This document shows positions 26,613 through 34,421 of a stretch of DNA of 64,000 nucleotides, piece by piece. Both the position numbers and the translations under genes were made by a program. The stretch's first letter is position 1; each line of letters opens with the position of its first letter. The stretch is from Ensifer adhaerens. Its GTDB lineage: Bacteria > Pseudomonadota > Alphaproteobacteria > Rhizobiales > Rhizobiaceae. The notes under the pieces are model-generated. The model saw only the letters and a program-made list of their open reading frames with translations. It was not told the origin of the DNA and made no database searches. The stretch covers positions 1 through 64,000 of the forward strand of contig NZ_LGAP01000029.1 in the NCBI RefSeq assembly GCF_001270265.1. The letters are read 5' to 3'.

Positions 26613-26765
26613 GAGAATGGCTCCGCTGTCATATCAGGAATTGCAACAAAAGCCCGAAGGCGCCTTGCAAGGATAGGCGCCCCACCTTTCGGAAAGTTTA
26701 AGCAGGCCGCGATGTAGCGGAAATCCGCACCCCGACCGACGCCGGGATGCGGAGCAGCGGCGATA

Positions 26766-27083
26766 TCAGTCGATCTCGATATGACGGCGGTCGCGGCATT
26801 CGCGGTACGGCACGACCTGCAATTTGCCCCAGGCATCCACCCATTCGCGGCGCTCGACGCAATAGGCCCCGGACTTCACCAAGATCGGCCGTGGGCGGCG
26901 CTTGTTGTAGTTGTCGTTATAGTGCGTGAAGGTGGAGGCACCCCGATACCAGTCACCGCTACGGTCGGATGAACTGTGTCCGCTGTCCCGGCCCTTGCCA
27001 GCGCTCTGGGCGAAGGATGGTGAGGCGACAACGGACGTCGCTGCGGCAATGACAACCATGGAAACCAGTACGAACTTACGCAT
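26766..27083 (-). CDS. Small exported protein of unknown function
   Basis: A 105-residue protein with a clear signal peptide (MRKFVLVSMVVIAAA...SPSFAQ) and a mature part of about 80 residues. The first portion is Ser/Gly/Asp-rich; the rest is basic and aromatic, ending in VPYRECRDRRHIEID with Cys83 and Cys98 in the ordered part. The start at 27083 follows GGAGGAAATGTC. No partner gene is apparent; it is 153 bp from the next minus-strand gene, which is also an envelope protein. Confidence 0.7.
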   Translation of the reverse strand: MRKFVLVSMVVIAAATSVVASPSFAQSAGKGRDSGHSSSDRSGDWYRGASTFTHYNDNYNKRRPRPILVKSGAYCVERREWVDAWGKLQVVPYRECRDRRHIEID

Positions 27084-27461
27084 GACATTTCCTCCGTGAT
27101 TGACTGCGGATGAGCCCGTTCCCATCCATGTCGGGGAGAGTGCCACGGCCGTGCCGATCTGGTTGTTCCCGCGGAAACCGCCGTCAAAACGCCCCATCGC
27201 AACGGGAAACCGGGCGCACCAGTCCGAAGTGACACCGGCTCCGTATCGAGGGTTTTCCGAATGCTTCCGCGACATCGCCTTCGCCGGAGCTTCGACATGC
27301 ACCGGTGAAATCGATCGTAATTCTGACATCCCTGGTGGCAGGCCGCCGCCGTGCCTCCGTCCACACGGCGCTTTCGATAGCAGCCGAACGGCGATTGACT
27401 TTCGCCGATATCTTGCCTCCATTGCGACCCGTCAAACGCAAGAAAAAGAAAAGAAGAACAC
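27084..27461. other. Divergent intergenic region
   Basis: About 378 bp between the small exported protein (minus) and the nucleoside hydrolase (plus). It should carry both promoters. Open frames across it are shadows without ribosome binding sites, and I see no strong palindrome or RNA structure. Confidence 0.4.
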
Positions 27462-28415
27462 ATGCACAAGGTTATCTTTGATACGGATCCGGGCATCGAC
27501 GATGCGATGGCCCTGCTCTTCCTCCACCGCCACCCGGATATCGACCTGATCGGCATCACCACGGTCTTCGGTAACGCCTCGGTCGAAACGACGACGCGTA
27601 ACGCGCTGTTCCTGAAGCGTGAGTGGGGCATTAAGGCACCGGTCGCAAAGGGTCTCGACAAGACCTTCAATCCGGACCGGCCGCATGTCGGCTGGCCGAC
27701 CTTCATCCATGGCGACGACGGTCTCGGCAATATCGACGTGCCCGAGAACATCGACCTGCCTGTCGATCCCCGGCCGGCGCACCGCTTCATCATCGACACG
27801 GTACGTGCCCATCCCGGCGAAGTGACGCTGATTGCCGTCGGTCGCATGACCAACCTGGCGCTGGCACTGCGCGAGGATCCGGACTTTGCGCCGCTGGTGC
27901 GCGAAGTCGTGATCATGGGCGGTGCCTTCGACGTCAACGGCAACATCACGCCTGCCGCCGAAGCCAACATCCATGGCGATCCCGAAGCTGCCGACGTGGT
28001 GATGACCGCCCCCTGGCCGGTCACCGTCGTCGGTCTCGACGTCACCACCAAGACGGTGATGACCAAGGCGATGCTCACCGACATCGCCACGCGCGGCGGA
28101 GCGCCGGCAAAGCTGCTCTCGGACATCTCGCAGTTCTACATCACCTTCTATGAGCAGCATGTGCCTGATGGCATGGTGGTGCACGACAGCTGCGCCTGCG
28201 CCTATGTCGTGGCGCCGGACCTGTTCAAGGTGCGCAGCGGCGTCATTCGCGTCGTCTGCGGCGGCATTGCCGATGGCCAGACGATTCAGAAGCCCGACAG
28301 CCGGCTGTTCCCGCCGAGCCCGTGGGACAACCTGCCGAGCCAGAAGGCCTGCATCGACATCGACGCGGCGAAAACCCTGAAGCTGATCGGCGACACGCTG
28401 GCGCTGAACGACTGA
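27462..28415 (+). CDS. Nucleoside hydrolase (inosine-uridine preferring family)
   Basis: A 317-residue enzyme that splits ribonucleosides into base and ribose. The calcium-binding N-terminal motif DTDPGIDDAMA (residues 7-17) is intact, as are IMGGAFDVNGN and the late HDSCACAYV stretch containing the second metal and catalytic-histidine region. The ATG follows AAAAGAAAAGAAGAAC, a purine-rich leader. It supports nucleoside salvage. No transporter is adjacent. Confidence 0.92.
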   Translation: MHKVIFDTDPGIDDAMALLFLHRHPDIDLIGITTVFGNASVETTTRNALFLKREWGIKAPVAKGLDKTFNPDRPHVGWPTFIHGDDGLGNIDVPENIDLPVDPRPAHRFIIDTVRAHPGEVTLIAVGRMTNLALALREDPDFAPLVREVVIMGGAFDVNGNITPAAEANIHGDPEAADVVMTAPWPVTVVGLDVTTKTVMTKAMLTDIATRGGAPAKLLSDISQFYITFYEQHVPDGMVVHDSCACAYVVAPDLFKVRSGVIRVVCGGIADGQTIQKPDSRLFPPSPWDNLPSQKACIDIDAAKTLKLIGDTLALND

Positions 28416-28506
28416 TGCCACCTCGGACGGATCGGTTTCTCCGACCGTTCGAAAAACTTTGCGGCGATGGCTGGCGGATACGTTTTCGCCGGCTATCTCT
28501 AAGGGC

Positions 28507-29517
28507 ATGAAACCGGACGCCCTGCTCTATCCCGCCCCGAAAGGTCTCTATTGCGAGATTGGGGATTTCTACATCGATCCGGTGCAGCCGGTCGACCGCG
28601 CCCTGATCACCCATGGCCATTCCGACCACGCCCGTGCCGGCCACGGTCAGGTGCTCGCCACCCGCGAAACACTCGATATCATGCGCATCCGTTACGGCGA
28701 CGGTTTCTGCGGCACGAGCCAGGCCGTTGCCCTGGGCGAGACGATGGTCGTCAACGGCGTGGAGGTGCGTTTTCACCCCGCAGGCCACGTGCTTGGCTCG
28801 GCGCAAATTTCGGTTATGGCGAAGGGCACGCGCATCGTCGTGTCGGGCGATTACAAACGACGGCGCGACCCGACCTGCTTGTCGTTCGAACCGGTCCCAT
28901 GCGACGTCTTCATCACCGAAGCAACCTTCGGGCTGCCGGTGTTCCACCATCCGGACGACCGCACAGAGATGCACAAGCTGCTGACGTCGCTGAAGCAGTT
29001 TCCCGAGCGCACGCATGTGATCGGCGCCTATGCGCTCGGCAAGGCGCAGAGGGTGATCGCCCTTCTGCGTGAGCAGGGCTACGACGAGCCGATCTATATC
29101 CATGGTGCCTTGCAGAAGCTCTGCGATTACTATCGTGGCGAAGGCGTAGATCTCGGCGAAATCCGGCCGGCGACGCTTGCGGCCGACGAGAAGCAGGATT
29201 TTGCCGGAACCGTCGTCATCGGCCCGCCCGCCGCCTTTTCCGACCGTTGGGCCCGGCGCTTCGTCGATCCGCTGGCGATCTTCGCCTCGGGCTGGATGAT
29301 GATCAGACAGCGGGCCAAGCAGCGCGGCGTCGAACTGCCGCTGGTGATCTCCGACCATTGCGACTGGCCCGAACTGACCCAAACCATCCGTGAGATCGGC
29401 CCGTCAGAGGTCTGGGTCACCCACGGCCGCGAGGAGGCGCTGGTGCGCTGGTGCGAGCTTGAGGGCATCGCCGCGCGACCCTTACATCTCGTCGGCTATG
29501 ACGACGAGGGGGAATGA
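28507..29517 (+). CDS. Ligase-associated metallo-beta-lactamase-fold DNA exonuclease
   Basis: A 336-residue MBL/beta-CASP-like nuclease. The zinc motif THGHSDH (residues 35-41) and later HVLGSA, SGDYKRR and ISDHCDW stretches match the exonuclease that accompanies ATP-dependent DNA ligases (TIGR04122 type). The start at 28507 is the ATG giving the family N-terminus LLYPAPKGLYC. The ligase gene begins 3 bp after its stop, so they are one operon. In many bacteria an Lhr-type helicase and a phosphoesterase belong to the same cluster; neither is next to it here. Confidence 0.9.
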   Translation: MKPDALLYPAPKGLYCEIGDFYIDPVQPVDRALITHGHSDHARAGHGQVLATRETLDIMRIRYGDGFCGTSQAVALGETMVVNGVEVRFHPAGHVLGSAQISVMAKGTRIVVSGDYKRRRDPTCLSFEPVPCDVFITEATFGLPVFHHPDDRTEMHKLLTSLKQFPERTHVIGAYALGKAQRVIALLREQGYDEPIYIHGALQKLCDYYRGEGVDLGEIRPATLAADEKQDFAGTVVIGPPAAFSDRWARRFVDPLAIFASGWMMIRQRAKQRGVELPLVISDHCDWPELTQTIREIGPSEVWVTHGREEALVRWCELEGIAARPLHLVGYDDEGE

Positions 29518-29520
29518 GCG

Positions 29521-31134
29521 ATGAGGGCCTTCGCCGAACTGCTTGACCGGCTCGTGCTCACCCCGCAGCGCAACGCCAAGATCCGGCTGCTGGCGGATTA
29601 TTTCCGCACCGCGCCCGATCCGGACCGCGGTTATGCGCTCGCCGCAATCGCCGGCACGCTCTCGCTTGCAACCGTCAAGCCGGCGATGATCCGCGACCTG
29701 CTGCTCGAGCGCATGGACGAGGTACTGTTCCGCTATTCCTACGATTATGTCGGCGACCTCGCAGAAACGGTCTCGCTGGTCTGGGAACCGCCCGCCGGCG
29801 TCGCAACACACGATATTCCGCTTGGCGACGCAATCGAGACGCTGCAGACGACCGGCCGTGCCAATGTGCGCAGCGTCGTGCGCGACATGCTCGACCGGCT
29901 CGACACATCGGCGCGCTTCGCCTTCCTGAAACTCGTGACCGGCGGCCTGCGCATCGGCGTGTCCGCAAAGCTCGCCAAGCAGGCATTGGCGGAAATGGGC
30001 GGCAAGGACGTCAGCGAAATCGAAACGCTCTGGCACGGGCTCGCCCCGCCCTATTCGCCGCTCTTCCAATGGCTGGCGGGAGAGGCGGAAAAACCGGTCC
30101 TTTCGACGCCCGCCGTCTTCCATTCGGTGATGCTCGCCACCCCGGTCGGCGAAGGCGACCTCGACGAGCTCGATCCCAGGGATTTTGCCGCCGAATGGAA
30201 GTGGGACGGCATCCGCGTGCAACTTGCCAATATCGGCGGGACCAGGCGGCTCTATTCGCGCAGCGGCGACGAAATCTCCGGCGCTTTCCCCGACGTGCTG
30301 GAGGCGGCCGATTTCTCGGGCATCATCGACGGCGAACTGCTGGTCGGCGGCACCACCCGCACCAACCGCGCCACCCGGACCTTTTCCGACCTGCAGCAAC
30401 GGCTCAACCGCAAGACTGTCAGCCGCAAGATGCTTGACGAATATCCGGCCTTCATCCGCGCCTACGACGTGCTCTTTTCGGGCGAAACCGACGTTCGACC
30501 GGAGGGTTTCCTGGCACGGCGGGCACTGCTGAGCGACCTCGTCGAACGGGCTTCGCCGCAGCATTTCGACCTGTCGCCGCTCGTGCCGTTTTCCTCCTGG
30601 GAGGAGCTCGACCGGCTCCGGTCCGATCCGCCCGATCCCGTTATCGAAGGCATCATGCTGAAGCGTCTGGATTCGCCCTATACCGCCGGCCGCGCCAAAG
30701 GCCCCTGGTTCAAATGGAAACGGGCGCCCTTCAATGTCGATGCCGTGCTGATGTATGCGCAGCGCGGCCATGGCAAGCGCTCCAGCTACTATTCCGATTT
30801 CACCTTCGGCGTCTGGACTGAGATCGACGGCGCGGAAACGCTGGTGCCGGTGGGCAAGGCCTATTTCGGCTTCACCGACGCCGAGCTGGAAATTCTCGAC
30901 CGCTTCGTCAGGGACAATACCACCGAGCGCTTCGGGCCGGTGCGGGCGGTGCGGGCCGAACCCGATTTCGGCTTCGTCGTCGAGGTCGCCTTCGAAGGCC
31001 TCAACCGCTCGACGCGACACAAGTCGGGCGTTGCCATGCGCTTTCCGCGTATCGCACGGCTGCGGCAAGACAAGCTGCCCCGCGAAGCCGATCGGTTGGA
31101 AACCTTGCAGGCGATGATCGAGAGCAAATCGTGA
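29521..31134 (+). CDS. ATP-dependent DNA ligase (PP_1105-type)
   Basis: A 537-residue ligase sealing DNA nicks through an enzyme-AMP intermediate. The nucleotidyl lysine is Lys227 in EWKWDGIRVQL. Other motifs follow: DGELLVG (motif III region), EGIMLKRLDSPY (motif IV) and WFKWKR (motif V). An N-terminal helical DNA-binding domain of about 200 residues and a C-terminal OB fold complete it. This is an accessory ligase, not the essential NAD-dependent LigA. It starts 3 bp after the exonuclease gene. Confidence 0.93.
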   Translation: MRAFAELLDRLVLTPQRNAKIRLLADYFRTAPDPDRGYALAAIAGTLSLATVKPAMIRDLLLERMDEVLFRYSYDYVGDLAETVSLVWEPPAGVATHDIPLGDAIETLQTTGRANVRSVVRDMLDRLDTSARFAFLKLVTGGLRIGVSAKLAKQALAEMGGKDVSEIETLWHGLAPPYSPLFQWLAGEAEKPVLSTPAVFHSVMLATPVGEGDLDELDPRDFAAEWKWDGIRVQLANIGGTRRLYSRSGDEISGAFPDVLEAADFSGIIDGELLVGGTTRTNRATRTFSDLQQRLNRKTVSRKMLDEYPAFIRAYDVLFSGETDVRPEGFLARRALLSDLVERASPQHFDLSPLVPFSSWEELDRLRSDPPDPVIEGIMLKRLDSPYTAGRAKGPWFKWKRAPFNVDAVLMYAQRGHGKRSSYYSDFTFGVWTEIDGAETLVPVGKAYFGFTDAELEILDRFVRDNTTERFGPVRAVRAEPDFGFVVEVAFEGLNRSTRHKSGVAMRFPRIARLRQDKLPREADRLETLQAMIESKS

Positions 31135-31202
31135 TCGAAAGCGGGGAACCGGCCCGCCCGGCCGGCGTTTGAGCTATTCGAACGCACGCAAGGAGATGCG
31201 AC

Positions 31203-31391
31203 ATGCCTGCAAAATCGAAAGCACAGCAGAAGGCCGCCGGCGCAGCACTCGCCGCCAAACGTGGAGACATGAAGAAATCCGAACTCAAGGGTGCATCACG
31301 CGACATGGAAAAATCCATGACCGAAGGCGAACTTGAGGAACTTGCTGAAACCAAGCACAAGAAACTGCCCGAGCGGAAGGCGGCAAAATGA
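31203..31391 (+). CDS. DUF3008-family small basic protein
   Basis: A 62-residue, highly charged protein rich in Lys, Glu and Ala. It matches the DUF3008 pattern: MPAKSKAQQKAAGAAL at the start, then ELKGASRDMEKSM and EGELEELAETKHKKLP. The start follows AAGGAGATGCGAC. The family is small, widespread in rhizobia and without assigned function; DNA or RNA binding would fit the charge but is a guess. Confidence 0.85.
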   Translation: MPAKSKAQQKAAGAALAAKRGDMKKSELKGASRDMEKSMTEGELEELAETKHKKLPERKAAK

Positions 31392-31494
31392 CCTCGGGCA
31401 GGCATAAAAGCTCGAACTAAAACAATAATTGTTAATATCAATTTGGGATCATCCCGGACGTTTTGTACCATTCGCACGCCGCCGGGGTGATCTT

Positions 31495-34164
31495 GTGCCT
31501 GCCAGACATGCCTTCGACCTCGGGAAAAAGACACTCTCCAGAGTTCTGACGCCGAACTACCTTCCCGCGATCATCGCCTCTTTCGTCGTCCTCGTGGCCG
31601 GCATCCTCGCGGACAATCAGAACCAGGTGGTCTCCGAAGCGCGGGTGCGTTCCCAAGTCGCCGACGAACTCAACCCGATCCGCTCCAAACTCGAAGCCAG
31701 CATCAACGGCAATATCCAGCTCGTCCGCGGTCTCATCGGCACGATCGCGACCGAACCGGGCATGGATCAGGATCGTTTCGCCGCCCTTTCCCGCAGTATC
31801 TTCACCGAACGCTCCCAGCTGCGCAGCATTGCCGCAGCACCCGACCTCATCGTGCGCATGGTCTATCCCATGCAGGGCAACGAAAAAGCGATCGGGCTCG
31901 ACTACCGCAAGAACGATGCGCAGCGCGCCGCCGTCATGAAAGTCAAGGACACGGGGAAGATGGTGCTCGCCGGTCCGGTGGACCTGGTGCAGGGCGGGCG
32001 CGGACTGATCGGCCGGTTTCCGGTATCGATCGATACCGGCGGCGGCAGCAATCGCTTCTGGGGGATCGTATCCGCCGTCATCGATGTCGATCGTCTCTAC
32101 AACGACAGCGGCCTCCTGTCCCATAAGCTCGGCATAGATATCGCCATCACCGGCCGAGATGGGACGGGTAGCAACGGAACGGCCTTCTTCGGCGATCCCA
32201 AGGTTTTCGATCAGGCACCGGTGGGTATGACGGTCCTGCTTCCCGGCGGCTCCTGGCGCATCGCCGCCGTTCCCAAGGGCGGCTGGCCGCAAACGGCCCG
32301 CAACGCCTGGCTGATCCGCGCGCTGATCGTTGCCGGCGGCCTGATGATCATTTTGCCGATGCTGCTGACCGGTCGGCTGATGAGCGAGCGGCAGAACAAC
32401 ATTCGCGCGCTCAGACAGAGCAAGGCGCAGTTGCAGGAATTGTCGCACCGCCTGAAGATCGCCCTCGACACCTCGCAGATCGGCATCTGGGAACTCGATA
32501 TCGCCAGCGGCAAGCTGCTCTGGGACGAGCGGATGAAGGAGCTCTACGGCAAGACCGGATCGGTCCGCCAGGCCTATGACGACTGGAAGACGACCTTGCA
32601 TCCCGACGATCTTGCCCGGGCGGAAGAGGAATTCGCCGAAGCCCTTGCCTCGGGCGGCGCCTACAATTCCGAGTTCCGAATCCGGCTACCGGACGACACC
32701 ATCCGGCATATCCGCGCTATCGGCTCGACCTATGACGGCGCCGACGGGCGCAAGAAGATCGTCGGTGTCAACTGGGACGTGACCGCCGACATCAGGACCC
32801 GCGCAACCCTGTCGGAAGCCAAGCGCCAGGCTGAAGCGCACAGCGCCGAACTGGAAGCGGCACGTCACCGCATGGAATTCAATGCTCTGCACGACCCCTT
32901 GACCGGCCTGCCGAACCGGCGCTTCCTCGACCAGGTGCTTGCGGACAGAAGCCATCACTTCGATGCCGAGGCGAGGCTCAGCATCTTTCACATGGATCTC
33001 GATCGCTTCAAGCAGATCAACGACACGCTCGGCCATGCCGCCGGCGACGAGATCCTGCGCCACGCCGCCGAATTGCTGCGGACCAACGCCAAGGAGAAGG
33101 ATTTCGTCGCCCGCATCGGCGGCGACGAGTTCGTCATCGTCCGCCAGGATGGCGGCGCCGAGCCCGATGCTCGGCTCGCATCCTGCATCATCGAGGCGAT
33201 GAGCGTTCCGGTTCGCTACAAGGATCAGGAATGCCGCATCGGCGTCAGCATCGGCATCGCAGCCCAGGCCAAGCCGACCGACGATCTGTCCCAGATCCTC
33301 GTCAATGCCGACATCGCCCTTTACGAGGCCAAGCGCCGCGGGCGCAACCGTCACGAAACCTTCACCGGCGACCTGAAGACTGCCGTGTTCAAGACCAAGC
33401 AGACCGCCGACGAGATCCTTCGCGGCCTCGAGCACAAGGAATTCATCGCGCATTTCCAGCCGCAGTTCTGTCCGAACACGCTTGAGATCATCGGCGTAGA
33501 AGCGCTTGCGCGCTGGGACCACCCGACCAAGGGATTGCTGGGTCCGCACACCTTTCTTAGGACTGCCGAAGACATCAACGTCGTCGCATCCATCGACCAG
33601 GTGATCCTCGAGCAAGCGCTGTTCCAGATCTTTCGCTGGGAAGCCAACGGCATCCATATTCCGAAGGTTTCGGTCAACCTGTCCTATGCCCGTCTGCACG
33701 ACGACGGGCTGATCGGCCGCCTCGAGCAGCTGCAGATCCCGCGCGGCCGCCTGTCCTTCGAGCTTCTGGAATCGATCTCCTTCGACGAGAGCGACGTCAC
33801 GGTGCTGTCGAACATCCGCCGGATCAAGGAACTCGGCATCGATATCGAGATCGACGATTTCGGCACCGGCTATGCCTCGATCCTCAGCCTGTTGAAGCTG
33901 ACCCCGCGGCGCCTGAAGATCGATCGCCAGTTGATTCTGCCGATCCTGAATTCGCCGGCGGAAAAGCGCCTCGTCGAATCGATCATCGATATCGGCACCT
34001 CGCTCGGCATCGAAGTGATCGCCGAAGGCGTCGAAACGCTCGAGCACGCCCACATTCTGAGAGAACTCGGCTGTCATGGCCTTCAGGGCTATGTCTTTGC
34101 CCGGCCAATGAGCGCCGACGATCTCGCCGCCTTCGTTTTCGAGCGCAGGTGGCAGGCCGCCTGA
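31495..34164 (+). CDS. CHASE-PAS-GGDEF-EAL cyclic-di-GMP protein
   Basis: An 889-residue membrane sensor that could make and break cyclic di-GMP. Order: membrane helix (about 17-37), periplasmic CHASE domain (about 70-250), second helix (about 275-297), PAS domain (about 315-440), GGDEF domain with intact GGDEF at 542-546, and EAL domain with EAL at 669-671. EAL catalytic elements SVNLS, IDDFGTGYAS, LKIDR, AEGVE and QGYVFARP are all present. I choose GTG at 31495 behind GGGGTGAT; a TTG at 31429 is the alternative. A strong terminator follows. Confidence 0.88.
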   Translation: MPARHAFDLGKKTLSRVLTPNYLPAIIASFVVLVAGILADNQNQVVSEARVRSQVADELNPIRSKLEASINGNIQLVRGLIGTIATEPGMDQDRFAALSRSIFTERSQLRSIAAAPDLIVRMVYPMQGNEKAIGLDYRKNDAQRAAVMKVKDTGKMVLAGPVDLVQGGRGLIGRFPVSIDTGGGSNRFWGIVSAVIDVDRLYNDSGLLSHKLGIDIAITGRDGTGSNGTAFFGDPKVFDQAPVGMTVLLPGGSWRIAAVPKGGWPQTARNAWLIRALIVAGGLMIILPMLLTGRLMSERQNNIRALRQSKAQLQELSHRLKIALDTSQIGIWELDIASGKLLWDERMKELYGKTGSVRQAYDDWKTTLHPDDLARAEEEFAEALASGGAYNSEFRIRLPDDTIRHIRAIGSTYDGADGRKKIVGVNWDVTADIRTRATLSEAKRQAEAHSAELEAARHRMEFNALHDPLTGLPNRRFLDQVLADRSHHFDAEARLSIFHMDLDRFKQINDTLGHAAGDEILRHAAELLRTNAKEKDFVARIGGDEFVIVRQDGGAEPDARLASCIIEAMSVPVRYKDQECRIGVSIGIAAQAKPTDDLSQILVNADIALYEAKRRGRNRHETFTGDLKTAVFKTKQTADEILRGLEHKEFIAHFQPQFCPNTLEIIGVEALARWDHPTKGLLGPHTFLRTAEDINVVASIDQVILEQALFQIFRWEANGIHIPKVSVNLSYARLHDDGLIGRLEQLQIPRGRLSFELLESISFDESDVTVLSNIRRIKELGIDIEIDDFGTGYASILSLLKLTPRRLKIDRQLILPILNSPAEKRLVESIIDIGTSLGIEVIAEGVETLEHAHILRELGCHGLQGYVFARPMSADDLAAFVFERRWQAA

Positions 34165-34212
34165 CGGCGCCTCCAGCCGGCTGCGACAGTTCGGCGCGCG
34201 AGCGAGCGGGCC

Positions 34213-34237
34213 AAAAATGCGCTGCGCGCGCATTTTT
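34213..34237. terminator. Symmetric terminator after the GGDEF-EAL gene
   Basis: Perfect 10-bp stem AAAAATGCGC / GCGCATTTTT with a 5-base loop, 49 bp past the stop. A and T runs on opposite sides make it usable in both directions. Confidence 0.85.
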
Positions 34238-34421
34238 CCAAGTGTCGAGGCTTGGCAGCCCCAGGGAAAATCGTCATAAAAACATATGCCTGTTACCGCT
34301 ATGCGGACCATGACGGCATCGTCTGCGACCGTTGCGTCAGCGATGGTCCTTGAGGGGCCTCGGCACCCAATCTCCATTAAGCCCAAGAGAAGGGAACGGT
34401 ACGATCGAATACGCGGGGAAA

